Positions 9,044 through 18,731 of a DNA stretch of 64,000 bases are shown piece by piece (position 1 is the stretch's first letter; each line of letters opens with the position of its first letter). This DNA comes from Candidatus Phosphitivorax anaerolimi. Lineage in GTDB: Bacteria; Desulfobacterota; Desulfomonilia; UBA1062. The notes beneath the pieces are model-generated. The model saw only the letters and a list, made by a program, of their open reading frames with translations. It searched no databases and was not told where the DNA came from. A program made the translations under genes and the position numbers. The stretch spans positions 1 to 64,000 of the forward strand of contig MPOS01000032.1 of assembly GCA_001896555.1 (NCBI GenBank). Direction: 5' to 3'.

Positions 9044-9069
9044 GCCGGGCCCTTACAAGAAAGGCCCGG
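9044..9069 (-). terminator. Rho-independent terminator of the unknown 570-aa gene
   Basis: On the minus strand, a GC stem (GGCCCGG 9063-9069 with CCGGGCC 9045-9051, flanked by further near-pairs) is followed by CTTTTTTTC. It lies about 90 bp downstream of the stop codon at 9158 and separates that gene from nikR. Confidence 0.75.
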
Positions 9070-9157
9070 TACACCGTGGATCAGCATTTCGTTTGCCGTG
9101 CATCGCAGAAGTTGTTTTATTCGCTCATTCAAACAACTCTTAATAAGGAGGATAAAA

Positions 9158-10870
9158 TCATTTAATCATCCGCCTGAACTCCCTGGTCAGAGGGTGATCT
9201 TCGGGCAGGTGCTCGGGGATGGGCTCTTCCGCCAGTGGAGTGGAGTTGCCCGGGATCGGGAGCACATCGAGCACATGGGCGTAGGATATCCATTGCGGGA
9301 TGTCCAGACGCTTGCCCTGCGGATGGTTCCAGGTCTTGTACCAGAATATCTCGTTGACCGATTTCCGCTCGTTCATCGCCTGTATCTCGGCGATAAAGGC
9401 ATCCTGCTCGCTCTTGGCCGAGATGGCGATCAATGCCAGCATCTTGTTGGTCGGAGGCAGGTGTGGCGCCAGGATGTTCCAGAATCCCTGACCCCATCCG
9501 CGCTTGAGCTCATCGTCCGTGTCCAGGAGCTCGGCCGAGTGGATCGGGCCGGTCATACAGAAGGCGCCGTAGAGCAGATCCTTCTCGTCCGGGACATTTG
9601 TGGTGCCGTCGAGATGCACGGAGTTGAGCCCTGCTTGAATGGCGCTGCCCGCGACCTGCTCTGCAATATCGATCGGGATGCCTTTTTTCTGAAGGGCCTC
9701 CATGTCGAGGTAGACAAAGAGCATCTTGTGCCCGTCTTCGCGGGGCTTAAGCACCTTCTGGCCGAGGTCGCACGCGAACTTCGCCATGTCGCGGTACATG
9801 TCGAAATCCAGGTCGGTGCTGCCATCGGCCAGATTGTCCGGATAGGCCGCAAGGATATCGTCATAGCACTTCTTAAGCCCGTCTCCTATGCAGTCGCGCA
9901 TGGATGCGAGCATGGACGCGCCCTGGGGGGTGTTTCCTTCAATCATGATAGCCTTGACGATACCGTGCAGCCCTGCCTTTCGCAGCTCACGGTTCACGGA
10001 GAGGAAATAGCGCGACATGACGACCACCGGAACCTGTCGCGAGAAATCCGCATTGCGCCGCTCGCTCTTGCGCTCGATGATCTTGGCGGCGGCGAGATCC
10101 ATCATTTCCTGATCAAAGCTTTTGCGGTCTCCGGGCTGCTTGAGGCCGATCTGCAGGATACAGGCGATGGATGCCTTCGAGTCCATACCCTCCACAAAAG
10201 CCACGTTCCGCAGGGCCTCATAGCCTGCCCTGTTCGCTCCTGTTGCCAGGGGTTTCGCCAGAGAGCACCGGATGACGTTTACCCCATACTCGCCGCCGAG
10301 TACAGCGCCGACCGAGCTTCTCAAGTTGTGCTCGAAGGTGCCCATATCGAGGTTTTCGAGGCTCTCCATGCTGGGCGGCAGAAGACGGCGCCTGAGCTTG
10401 AGCATGTCCATGAACACCCCGGCATAGCCGGTATTGAAGAGCACCACAGTGGCGAGTGCGTTTTTCACGAACCTTTCCGAATTCGCCATGGTTTCAAATT
10501 TCGAAAAGGCATCCTCGATTTGGCGGTTGAAGGTCCAGTCGAGGTACATGCCCTGCCAGTGCTGGGAGTAGGTGGCCACTGCTGCCTTCAGGCCGCACGC
10601 AAGCACCTGGGCGAGCTTGTACTTGTTCGGAATCGACGATACCTCAAAGGGGCTGAAATCCTTGCCCTGGTAGTCGCTCGCACGCCAGATCGCGCGGATC
10701 GCTGCGTTCATGCGCCTGGTAATCACCCGGGGGGAGCGCAGAAAAGGCACCTGCGACCGTCCCGGGTGCATCGCGGGATACCACTGCGAAGCGTGCACAC
10801 TGTCCGTACCATGAGGTCCAACCCGCCTGCCCTTGGCCTTGCCGAAAATTCCTGTTTCCTCCTTGTGCAT
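9158..10870 (-). CDS. Large uncharacterised cytosolic protein
   Basis: A 570-aa protein that I do not recognise. It has no signal peptide, no obvious membrane segment and no familiar ATPase, SAM or metal motif. It is rich in Met and acidic residues. Recurrent features are HGTDSVHASQWYP near the N-terminus, a conserved-looking YLDMEALQKKGIP around residue 420, and GTTNVPDEKDLLYGAF around residue 460. The ATG at 10870 is preferred over one 18 nt upstream because it has AAGGA at 10 nt. It lies 183 nt downstream of the TetR gene on the same strand and ends in a clear terminator, so it may belong to the TetR regulon. Codon-like composition and length support a real gene. Confidence 0.75.
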   Translation of the reverse strand: MHKEETGIFGKAKGRRVGPHGTDSVHASQWYPAMHPGRSQVPFLRSPRVITRRMNAAIRAIWRASDYQGKDFSPFEVSSIPNKYKLAQVLACGLKAAVATYSQHWQGMYLDWTFNRQIEDAFSKFETMANSERFVKNALATVVLFNTGYAGVFMDMLKLRRRLLPPSMESLENLDMGTFEHNLRSSVGAVLGGEYGVNVIRCSLAKPLATGANRAGYEALRNVAFVEGMDSKASIACILQIGLKQPGDRKSFDQEMMDLAAAKIIERKSERRNADFSRQVPVVVMSRYFLSVNRELRKAGLHGIVKAIMIEGNTPQGASMLASMRDCIGDGLKKCYDDILAAYPDNLADGSTDLDFDMYRDMAKFACDLGQKVLKPREDGHKMLFVYLDMEALQKKGIPIDIAEQVAGSAIQAGLNSVHLDGTTNVPDEKDLLYGAFCMTGPIHSAELLDTDDELKRGWGQGFWNILAPHLPPTNKMLALIAISAKSEQDAFIAEIQAMNERKSVNEIFWYKTWNHPQGKRLDIPQWISYAHVLDVLPIPGNSTPLAEEPIPEHLPEDHPLTREFRRMIK

Positions 10871-11052
10871 ATTCGGGTATCCTTTCATATTGTAGTGTAT
10901 GCTGTACCGTCATCGGGACGGCGCCGGTGCAGGGACCGTCTCCATGATTGCGCCGGCATGGCAGTGCCAGCGAAGGAGACACCCCTTCCGGGCGCCGTCC
11001 CCCTGACGGGGGCATCCTTGTGAGTGTTGCGTCATCAGCTGCACCTTTGCTC

Positions 11053-12078
11053 CTAGGGGATGTCTTTCCTTAAAGGTTCCGGCGGGGGAAAATACCGGGT
11101 CTTGCCGCTCTGCTCGCCGACAAACCCGTTCAGGAGCACCTCCAGGATAACGGGTATCTCGTCGGTCAAGGGATAATCCATCTGGCATCGGAACCATCTC
11201 TGGGCAACGCCGTCGATGAAGCCGAGCGCTCCATAGAAGGTGGAATAGAAGCTCGTGGTCTTCAGCCGATGCTCCCGGTTCAGGGCCACGATGCGCTCCT
11301 TGAGCATGGGGAGGTGCGAGACGATGTAGTCATAGAACATGGTCTTGCCTCCGGGCCGCTGGAATATCGCCTCGCTCTGGATGAGCCGGTAGACCAGGGG
11401 GTTGGTCTCGATGAAGTGCACCCAGAACACGATCAGCTCGCGGATCTGCTGGAGTATGTCGGTATCCTGGCTGCAGATGTCGCTGATCTTTTTGACGATC
11501 TCCTGATAGTATTCTTCCAGAAGCTGATCCAGAAGCTCTTCTTTGCTCTTGAAATAGGTGTATACCGTGCCCTTGGCCACTCCTGAGAGTGCGGCTATCT
11601 TTTCCATGGTTGCCTGGTGGTAGCCCTCCTCGGAGAAGATCTTGAGAGCGGCGGAATAGATCATGCGCCTCTTCTCATCCGCAGACTGGCGATGCTGGGG
11701 CTTCTCTGGAGCAGCCGGAGAAACGCTTTGCATGATCTCGCCCAGGAGCTTCGGCGGGAGCACGACCGAGGTCACCCCCATCTTCCCGGCTTCGTCCATG
11801 GCCGCGACTGAGAGCCGGACCGCAGCCTGTGCCATGCCCTTTTCAAGGAGATAGGTGAGAATATCACTGAGATATGAAGAGAGCCACTTTCCCTGTGCGT
11901 CGAGACGCGTATCGTCAGACTGGCCATCGCCGCCGGCCTTGGTGAGCTGATCTCTCAGGCTTGAGCGAAATGCGGCATCGTGGAAATCCCCTTCTGCCGT
12001 AAAATAGCTTCCGACTTCGGCATAGAACGAAATCCGCCTTCCGCCTGATTTTTCGAGGATGACACGTTTACCGGTCAT
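11053..12078 (-). CDS. TetR-family regulator with long N-terminal extension
   Basis: A 341-aa protein. A TetR DNA-binding domain occupies roughly residues 135-185, with IYSAALKIFSEEGYHQATM and the recognition helix VAKGTVYTYFKSKEEL, followed by a helical ligand domain. About 130 residues precede the HTH, which is unusual since TetR proteins normally begin with it. The extension (ISFYAEVGSYF near its start) has no recognised fold. The start ATG has AGGG at 9 nt. A 24-bp palindrome lies just upstream at 12103-12126 and is a likely autoregulatory operator. The downstream unknown gene at 9158-10870 may be its target. Confidence 0.88.
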   Translation of the reverse strand: MTGKRVILEKSGGRRISFYAEVGSYFTAEGDFHDAAFRSSLRDQLTKAGGDGQSDDTRLDAQGKWLSSYLSDILTYLLEKGMAQAAVRLSVAAMDEAGKMGVTSVVLPPKLLGEIMQSVSPAAPEKPQHRQSADEKRRMIYSAALKIFSEEGYHQATMEKIAALSGVAKGTVYTYFKSKEELLDQLLEEYYQEIVKKISDICSQDTDILQQIRELIVFWVHFIETNPLVYRLIQSEAIFQRPGGKTMFYDYIVSHLPMLKERIVALNREHRLKTTSFYSTFYGALGFIDGVAQRWFRCQMDYPLTDEIPVILEVLLNGFVGEQSGKTRYFPPPEPLRKDIP

Positions 12079-12102
12079 GTGATTGCCCTGTGCTCCATTC
12101 TA

Positions 12103-12126
12103 ATATGACTGACCGGCCAGTCATAT
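12103..12126. promoter_or_regulatory. TetR operator-like palindrome
   Basis: ATATGACTGACC is followed by GGCCAGTCATAT. The two halves are perfect inverted repeats except for one central position pair. It lies 24 bp upstream of the TetR start codon. TGACTGACC/GGTCAGTCA-type palindromes are common TetR-family operators, so autoregulation is likely. Confidence 0.7.
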
Positions 12127-12424
12127 ACAATACAATCCAGGGCCTGTCAAGGAGGTAGTGGCTTTTCCATGAGAAATGCCAGAACCCTTCGATAGGGATG
12201 GTTCAGGGACCCGGGCAGGAAGATGGGAAGATTCTGTCTGGAAGACACTGATACGACAGTGCTTGTACTTTATCCTTGAGCTCATTCTTGAGAATCGTAC
12301 CCAGTAGGTTTTCGGGAAGTTGCCAGTCTCAGGCGATTCCTGCTGAGGTTTCCCGGGCGTAGCGTCGGTGGATCATCCTTTTTCGGGTTCACGAAAAGCG
12401 GATGGTGCACCTCTGCTGAATCCG
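12127..12424. other. Intergenic region, no gene seen
   Basis: This is about 300 bp between the TetR operator and the small lipoprotein gene. No reading frame with a ribosome-binding site and no clear terminator was found. It contains GAAAAGC/GTTTTTCG-like fragments only. Confidence 0.5.
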
Positions 12425-12838
12425 TCACTGGAATGATATGTCATAAGTTTCACTCTGATGATCGCGGCAGGTTCCACAACCGACCATCTTCATGTCGCCC
12501 ATCCCCTTTGACCTGAATTCGGCTGTGATATCACACTCGAGAAAGCGCACGGTCCTGTTGCCGAGATGGGCCTTGCCGGAAAACTGAAGCAGGGGCAGGT
12601 TCGCCAGCTCGATAATGGGAGTCTCGCCTGTTGTCACGAGCGTGAAGGGGCCGGTGATGTCGCCATAGGGGGTGCCGGGGAAGGTGATGGCCCCGGTCTT
12701 GTACTCGGAGTCAAAGCTCACGGTGCCATAATATATACGGCCTTCCTGGTCGACCAGGAGAGCCTCATTGCTCCATTTGCACCCGGCGACCAGAGCCGGG
12801 AGCACGATTGCAGCAAGTGTGAAAAAACCAAGCTTCAC
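12425..12838 (-). CDS. Small lipoprotein of unknown function
   Basis: A 137-aa protein with a lipoprotein signal peptide: Lys2, a hydrophobic stretch and the lipobox LVAGC, with Cys at about residue 20. The mature part is beta-rich and contains a C-terminal CGTCRDH motif plus another Cys (FLECDI), possibly a disulfide or metal site. The start ATG has GAGGAGG about 8 nt upstream. No family is recognised. It stands alone between two gene-free stretches, so its partners are unclear. Confidence 0.7.
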   Translation of the reverse strand: MKLGFFTLAAIVLPALVAGCKWSNEALLVDQEGRIYYGTVSFDSEYKTGAITFPGTPYGDITGPFTLVTTGETPIIELANLPLLQFSGKAHLGNRTVRFLECDITAEFRSKGMGDMKMVGCGTCRDHQSETYDISFQ

Positions 12839-13427
12839 GATATAGCCTCCTCACTCTGAATATCAAATGAAACAGGTAAAGCTCGATTCTGTATAAAAAA
12901 GACTGGGTTGTCAACCATGGATGAGGCCAGGCCGGTGTGCGGGGGATGGGAAGGTCATGCGCAGATCAAAAGATGTCCTGACTTGCATCAGGCGCGTGCT
13001 GCATCGATGCCGGCGACTTTCGCCAAGTGGTTCGCCTGCTCGCGGGGCGAGGGTGTCCAAGACTTTTCGCTGCTGCTGGGGCTCGCGGTTCGCCTACTCG
13101 TGAGGAAAGGGGTGCGAACCGTATAGGAGAGAAAGTGGCCTACGGGTGTTGCTTTGTAGATCAGATGAGTCGAAGTACAACACCAACAGCGTGGGAAGAG
13201 GGGATTATGCTCTCTGGACAGCCCCTGGTCAGCGTCCAGAGAGGAAAAGTAATGTCCCCTGTGCCTTAATCCATATTCGAATCTCGTAGTGCATATACAC
13301 TATCCGATCATACCAGGTGCACTACAGATATCACCCTTTTTAAAGCCCCCTTTTTCATCATTAAGACGCGCACAGGAGACATTCAAAATATACCTTATAA
13401 TGTCTGGGGAAATCAAGGATTATTTTC
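12839..13427. other. Gene-free region with one stem-loop
   Basis: No convincing gene lies in this 589-bp stretch between carB and the lipoprotein gene, both leftward. The only clear structure is a 10-bp inverted repeat, CTCTCTGGAC (13210-13219) and GTCCAGAGAG (13234-13243), with a 14-nt loop. It lacks a T-run, so it is a weak terminator candidate for carB. The promoter of the lipoprotein gene should lie near 12850-12950, but no clear consensus was found. Confidence 0.5.
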
Positions 13428-16400
13428 TCATTCGTGTACTTGCTTGATATCCTTGTGATACTCCTGGATCGACTTGACCATATCCTTGCCATTGCGGCAG
13501 GCCTCGATTCCCCGGGCTGCAGCGATGGCTGCGGCGAGTGTGGTGATGTAGGGCAGCTTGTAGCGTATGGCCGCCTTCCGGATATAGGAATCATCATGCT
13601 TGCTGAGCTTGCCGCTGGGGGTGTTGATGATCAGATCGTACTCCTTGTTCTTGATGCCGTCGATAATGTTGGGCCGCCCCTCGTGAAGCTTGAGCACCTT
13701 TTTCGAGGGGATTCCGTGTTCATGGAGAAACTTATGAGTCCCCCGGGTGGCCCATATGGTGAACCCGAGAGAATGGAAGAGCTGAGCGACTTCCAAGACA
13801 GCCGGCCGTTCCCTCCGGGAAACCGTCAGCAGAACCGTGCCCTCCTTGGGCAGGATCTGGTTGCCCGCCTCGGATGCCTTGTAAAAGGCCAGGCCGAAAG
13901 TCCTGCCCATGCCCAGCACCTCGCCCGTGGAGCGCATCTCCGGACCCAGGAGCGGGTCCACCTCTGGGAACATGTTGAAGGGGAACACCGCCTCCTTTAC
14001 CCCGAAGTGCGGTATGACCCGGGCATTGAGATTGAAATCGCTCAGATGCATGCCAAGGACAATCTTGGTTGCGATGCTCGCCATAGGGATGTTGCACACC
14101 TTTGACACCAGCGGCACCGTCCGGGACGCCCGGGGATTTGCCTCGAGCACATAGACCGTATCGTCCATGATGGCATATTGCATGTTCATGAGGCCCACCA
14201 CTGACAGCTCCATGGCGATTCTTCTCGTGTACTCGTTGATCGTGTCGAGATGCCTCTGCGGGATGCTGATGGGCGGGATGACGCAGGCCGAATCGCCGGA
14301 GTGCACCCCGGCTCGCTCGATATGCTCCATGACCGCGGGCACGAATGCGTTTTTGCCGTCGGAAATGGCATCCGCCTCTGCCTCGATGGCGTTGTCCAGA
14401 AACTTATCGATGAGTATGGGCCGCTCAGGAGTCACCCCGACTGCGGCCTGGACATAGGTCTGGAGCATCTCCTCGTCGTGCACGATTTCCATGCCGCGGC
14501 CCCCCAGGACATAGGATGGCCTGACCATCAGGGGATAGCCGATTTTCTCGGCCGCGGTCAGGGCCTCTTCCAGGGTGCTCGCCATGGCGGACTTTGCCAT
14601 GGGAATGCCAAGCTTGCGCATCCGCTGGTCAAAGTGCTCCCGGTCCTCGGCCAGGTCGATGGCCGCAGGCGAAGTGCCGAGGATCTTCACTCCCGCTTTT
14701 TCAAGCTCATCGGCGATGTTCAGCGGCGTCTGCCCGCCGAACTGAACGATCACGCCTATGGGCTTTTCCTTTTCATAGATGCTCAGAACCTCTTCCACGG
14801 TCAGGGGTTCGAAGTAGAGCTTATTGGAAGTGTCATAGTCGGTCGAGACCGTCTCGGGGTTGCAGTTCACCATGATGGACTCATACCCCATCTCCCGGAT
14901 GGCAAAGGCGGCATGGACGCAGCAGTAGTCGAACTCGATCCCCTGGCCGATCCGGTTGGGCCCGCCGCCCAAGACCATGATCTTGGGCCTTTCGCTCACC
15001 GGTACCGTATCGGTGCCGTTATATGTGGAATAGTAGTACTCCGCGTTCTCCACGCCGCTCACCGGTACGCGGTCCCATCCGTGGACGATGCCAAGGGCCT
15101 TGCGCCTGGCTCTGATGGCCTGCTCGCTTAAGCCCAGGAGCTTGGCCAGATACCGGTCGGCAAAACCGTCCTTCTTGGCCTGGATGAGCAGCTCGTCGGG
15201 CAGTTCTCTGCCCTTGTATGAGATGATCCGTTCCTCCAGCTCGATCAGCTCCTGCATCTGCTCGATGAACCAGGGCTTGATCGATGTTTTGTCCGCAAGC
15301 TCGCGGACCGACGCGCCCTTTCTCAGGGCCTCGTACATGATGAAATGGCGCTCGCTGGTCGGCTCGGCAAGCAGGTCCATCAGCGACTTGAGGTCCAGCT
15401 CGTTGAAGTTCCTGGCGAAGCCCAGGCCGTAGCGCCCGATCTCAAGCGAGCGGATGGCCTTCTGCAGGGCCTCCTTGTAGGTCTTGCCGATGCTCATGAC
15501 CTCGCCTACCGCGCGCATCTGGGTGCCGAGCCTGTCCTGCACGCCCTTGAACTTTTCGAAGGCCCACCGGGCGAACTTCACCACCACGTAGTCTCCCGAG
15601 GGCGCGTACTTGTCGAGGGTACCCCCCTTCCAGTAGGGGATCTCATCGAGTGTGAGCCCTGCAGCGAGCTTGGAGGATATCAGTGCGATGGGAAACCCGG
15701 TTGCCTTGGACGCCAGGGCCGACGACCGCGAGGTCCGGGGGTTGATCTCGATGACCACCAGCCGGTCGGTCTTGGGGTCGTGGGCAAACTGGACATTGGT
15801 GCCGCCGATGACCTCGATCGCCTCCACGATCCTGTAGGCATAATCCTGAAGCCTTTTCTGCAGCTCGCTCGATATGGTGAGCATGGGGGCCGTGCAGAAC
15901 GAGTCGCCGGTGTGCACCCCCATGGGATCGACATTCTCGATGAAGCACACGGTGATCATGTTGTTCTTGGCGTCCCTGACCACCTCGAGCTCCAGCTCTT
16001 CCCACCCCAGTACGGACTCCTCGATGAGCACCTGGTTGATGAGGCTGGCCGACAGACCCCTGCTGGCGACCGCTCTGAGCTCTTCAATGTTATAGACCAG
16101 TCCTCCGCCGGTACCGCCGAGGGTATATGCCGGCCTGACCACCACCGGATACCCAAGGTTGGCGGCGATGGCTTCGGCCTCCTCGACCGTGTAGGCCGGC
16201 TCGCTCCGGGGGATCTCTATGCCGAGACGGTTCATGGTTTGCTTGAAGGCGATCCGGTCTTCTCCGCGGTCGATCGCGTTGGCGTTGACGCCGATAATCT
16301 GCACCCCGAACTTCTCAAGAATGCCCTTGCGCGAGAGTTCGGAGGTGAGGTTCAGGCCGGTCTGGCCGCCTAAGTTCGGGAGTATTGCGTCGGGACGTTC

Positions 16401-16640
16401 TTTTTCGATGATGGCCGCCAGGGTATCGACGTTGAGCGGTTCGATATAGGTGATGTCCGCGATTTCAGGGTCGGTCATGATGGTGGCGGGGTTCGAGTTG
16501 ACCAGGACGACCTCGTACCCCAGCTCTCTGAGGGCCTTGCACGCCTGGGTCCCGGAGTAGTCGAACTCGCACGCCTGCCCGATGACGATGGGACCCGACC
16601 CGATGATCATAACCTTGCGGATGTCGTCTCTCTTCGGCAT
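13428..16640 (-). CDS. carB: Carbamoyl-phosphate synthase large subunit
   Basis: A 1070-aa protein that makes carbamoyl phosphate from bicarbonate, ammonia from the CarA glutaminase, and ATP, for arginine and pyrimidine synthesis. It begins PKRDDIRKVMIIGSGPIVIG, with two homologous ATP-grasp halves. The second starts around residue 550 with MVLGGGPNRIGQGIEFDY. The C-terminal methylglyoxal-synthase-like allosteric domain starts at about 935. The ATG at 16640 is chosen over an upstream in-frame start because AGGAGG lies 10 nt before it and the family begins at this Met. carA is not adjacent, which is common in this phylum. Confidence 0.97.
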   Translation of the reverse strand: MPKRDDIRKVMIIGSGPIVIGQACEFDYSGTQACKALRELGYEVVLVNSNPATIMTDPEIADITYIEPLNVDTLAAIIEKERPDAILPNLGGQTGLNLTSELSRKGILEKFGVQIIGVNANAIDRGEDRIAFKQTMNRLGIEIPRSEPAYTVEEAEAIAANLGYPVVVRPAYTLGGTGGGLVYNIEELRAVASRGLSASLINQVLIEESVLGWEELELEVVRDAKNNMITVCFIENVDPMGVHTGDSFCTAPMLTISSELQKRLQDYAYRIVEAIEVIGGTNVQFAHDPKTDRLVVIEINPRTSRSSALASKATGFPIALISSKLAAGLTLDEIPYWKGGTLDKYAPSGDYVVVKFARWAFEKFKGVQDRLGTQMRAVGEVMSIGKTYKEALQKAIRSLEIGRYGLGFARNFNELDLKSLMDLLAEPTSERHFIMYEALRKGASVRELADKTSIKPWFIEQMQELIELEERIISYKGRELPDELLIQAKKDGFADRYLAKLLGLSEQAIRARRKALGIVHGWDRVPVSGVENAEYYYSTYNGTDTVPVSERPKIMVLGGGPNRIGQGIEFDYCCVHAAFAIREMGYESIMVNCNPETVSTDYDTSNKLYFEPLTVEEVLSIYEKEKPIGVIVQFGGQTPLNIADELEKAGVKILGTSPAAIDLAEDREHFDQRMRKLGIPMAKSAMASTLEEALTAAEKIGYPLMVRPSYVLGGRGMEIVHDEEMLQTYVQAAVGVTPERPILIDKFLDNAIEAEADAISDGKNAFVPAVMEHIERAGVHSGDSACVIPPISIPQRHLDTINEYTRRIAMELSVVGLMNMQYAIMDDTVYVLEANPRASRTVPLVSKVCNIPMASIATKIVLGMHLSDFNLNARVIPHFGVKEAVFPFNMFPEVDPLLGPEMRSTGEVLGMGRTFGLAFYKASEAGNQILPKEGTVLLTVSRRERPAVLEVAQLFHSLGFTIWATRGTHKFLHEHGIPSKKVLKLHEGRPNIIDGIKNKEYDLIINTPSGKLSKHDDSYIRKAAIRYKLPYITTLAAAIAAARGIEACRNGKDMVKSIQEYHKDIKQVHE

Positions 16641-16796
16641 AGATGTCGTCCTCCTGGAAAAATGCGACTGCACTATAGGAGAGCCCACAGGGTGAGTCAA
16701 GACAAAAGGGGGAAACAATACGGCTCGTTCGGATACGCGGGGAATGCCTGAAGAGACTTGTCCCCTGCTCTCTTATGGATCGGCAGAGAAAGAAGA

Positions 16797-16860
16797 GGCG
16801 CGCCCTTTTCCCGCTGCACCGCCTGGCTCAAGGGGCGGACATGCATCAAAAGGGCGCGCC
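16797..16860. repeat. 13-bp perfect inverted repeat between gapA and carB
   Basis: GGCGCGCCCTTTT (16797-16809) and AAAAGGGCGCGCC (16848-16860) are exact inverted repeats separated by 38 bp. The interval lies between the gapA stop and the carB start, both leftward. A T-rich but interrupted tract follows on the minus strand, so it may act as a terminator or an mRNA end-protecting stem. Confidence 0.6.
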
Positions 16861-16911
16861 ATTATTACTGAGTACCGCTGTAATATGAAGCCGGCTTTTC
16901 GTGAAAACCGG

Positions 16912-17922
16912 TTACAGCCCCTTGCCCGCTATGTAGGCGGCCAGGTCGGCCGTGCGGCATGAGTAGCCCCACTCGTTGTCGTACCAGGTGACGAGCTTGG
17001 CCATGGTACCCTTCATCACCTGGGTGAACTCGATGTCCACGATTGATGAGTGCGAGTTGCCCTTGAAGTCGGTCGAGACCAGGGGCTTTTCCTCGCAGGC
17101 CATGATCCCCTTCAGCGAGGTCTTCGAAGCCCTGATGAGGCAGCGCCTCAGCTCCTCGGTGGTGGTCTCCTTGTTGAGCTTGGCCGTGAGGTCCACTACC
17201 GAAACCGTGGGCGTGGGCACCCTCAGGGCGTACCCGTCCACCTTGCCCTTGAGCTCAGGGATGACCAGTGATACCGCCTTGGCCGCACCCGTAGTGGTGG
17301 GGATGATGTTCATGGCCGCGGCGCGGGCACGCCTGAGGTCCTTGTGAGGCATATCGAGGATCCTCTGGTCGTTGGTGTACGCATGTACCGTGACCATCAT
17401 GGCGCTCTCGATCCCGAAGTTCTTGTGGATCACGAGCGCGGGCGGTGCCAGACAGTTGGTGGTGCACGAGGCGTTGGAGATGATGTGGTGTTTGTCGGGC
17501 TTGTAGCTCTTGTGATTCACGCCCATGACCACGGTGATGTCTTCCTGCTTGGCGGGCGCCGTGATGATCACCTTCTTCGCACCGCCATAGAGGTGCGCTG
17601 AGGCCTCGGGACCGGTCCGGAACAGACCGGTGGACTCTATGACGATATCGACTCCTTCGTCGTCCCAGGGTATGGATGAAGGATCTCTGAAGGAATAGCT
17701 CCTGATCTTCTGGCCGTTGATGACGAGTGAGTCTTTCTTGACCGAGACATCACCCGGAAACCGGCCGTAGTTGGTATCATACTGAAAGAGGTGGGCATTG
17801 GTCTCCACGTCGAAGAGGTCATTGATCGCCACCACCTGCAGGCTGTCTGCGTGCCGTTCTATAATGGCCTTCAAGACCTGTCTTCCTATGCGACCAAAGC
17901 CGTTGATTCCGCATCGGACCAT
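16912..17922 (-). CDS. gapA: Glyceraldehyde-3-phosphate dehydrogenase, type I
   Basis: A 336-aa NAD(P)-dependent GAPDH of glycolysis/gluconeogenesis. The Rossmann motif [10 protein letters not shown] is at residues 5-14. The catalytic Cys is in SNASCTTNC (about residue 150), followed by the His region. The C-terminal [11 protein letters not shown] is typical of type I enzymes. The start ATG has AAGGAGG at 7 nt. It begins 15 nt after the GAF-protein gene and is presumably co-transcribed with it. Nothing unusual was seen. Confidence 0.97.
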   Translation of the reverse strand: MVRCGINGFGRIGRQVLKAIIERHADSLQVVAINDLFDVETNAHLFQYDTNYGRFPGDVSVKKDSLVINGQKIRSYSFRDPSSIPWDDEGVDIVIESTGLFRTGPEASAHLYGGAKKVIITAPAKQEDITVVMGVNHKSYKPDKHHIISNASCTTNCLAPPALVIHKNFGIESAMMVTVHAYTNDQRILDMPHKDLRRARAAAMNIIPTTTGAAKAVSLVIPELKGKVDGYALRVPTPTVSVVDLTAKLNKETTTEELRRCLIRASKTSLKGIMACEEKPLVSTDFKGNSHSSIVDIEFTQVMKGTMAKLVTWYDNEWGYSCRTADLAAYIAGKGL

Positions 17923-17937
17923 GTGGCTGCCTCCTTA

Positions 17938-18495
17938 TTAATTGTCATCCAGACGGTATTTGTGGGCGATGAGCAGTTCATAGTTGGTCTTCAGAGCCTG
18001 ATGGAGCCTGGCGTTCTCGAGCGCCAGGGCGCTTAAGTTTGCCACCGACTCCAAGAACTTGGTTTCCTGCTCGTTGAATTCCCTGACCTTGTCGGTATAG
18101 ACCCTGAGCACTCCGATCACGTTCTTTTCCACCTTCAGGGGCACCACGATCACCGACTTGATCCCCTCAGCCTTCGCGCCTGCGCCGTACTGGAAGCTCG
18201 GATCGGTCTGGGCGTTCTTGATCCAGATGAGCTGGCCGGTCATGGCCTTCTGATCGAGACCGCTCTCCTTGATGAGCACCGGGCCCTTGCGGATATAGCC
18301 TTTGGAAAGGCCGTAGGATGCGCCCATGATGAGGGACTTCTTCCGGGAATCCAGCAGGCGGATGGAGCACGCCTTGGCCCCCATGGCAAGGGCGACGGAC
18401 TTGACGATCTCCTCGAGTACGGTCGTCATCTCCAGTGATGCATTGATCACCTTCACCACATCGTACAATGCCAGAAAATAGTCTTTTTCCTTCAC
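17938..18495 (-). CDS. GAF-domain protein
   Basis: A 185-aa protein that is essentially a single GAF domain (residues about 15-165). It shows YDVVKVINASLEMTTVLEEIV, ACSIRLLDSRKKSLIMGASYGLS and VVPLKVEKNVIGVLRVYTDK, followed by a C-terminal helix. GAF domains bind small ligands or dimerise in sensors, and no output domain is attached. A GTG start at 18495 is preferred because GGAGGA lies about 8 nt upstream. It is directly upstream of gapA, which hints at a role in carbon metabolism, but this is only association. Confidence 0.85.
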   Translation of the reverse strand: MKEKDYFLALYDVVKVINASLEMTTVLEEIVKSVALAMGAKACSIRLLDSRKKSLIMGASYGLSKGYIRKGPVLIKESGLDQKAMTGQLIWIKNAQTDPSFQYGAGAKAEGIKSVIVVPLKVEKNVIGVLRVYTDKVREFNEQETKFLESVANLSALALENARLHQALKTNYELLIAHKYRLDDN

Positions 18496-18731
18496 CTGCA
18501 CGCTCCTCCTTCCTGCCGGATAGGTTCTTCGTATATCACTGTTACCTCCCATATCTCCCTTGTCCGGGAATTCTCACGACCCGGACGGTATAAGGTTTCT
18601 CCTTATGCAGCTTAACCTACACTGCCGCCGAGTCAAGAGTCCTTTTCGGAGTGCATGCATTTTTTCTGAAATACAGCCTTTCTCAGGTTGGGTTACCGAT
18701 TTTACCTTTCATGGTTGTGGGGGGCGAGGGA

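Noticed and set aside
9098-11023. 641-codon open frame on the plus strand
   Set aside because: It lies antisense to the unknown 570-aa gene, which has ribosome site and terminator. High GC content opens long antisense frames.
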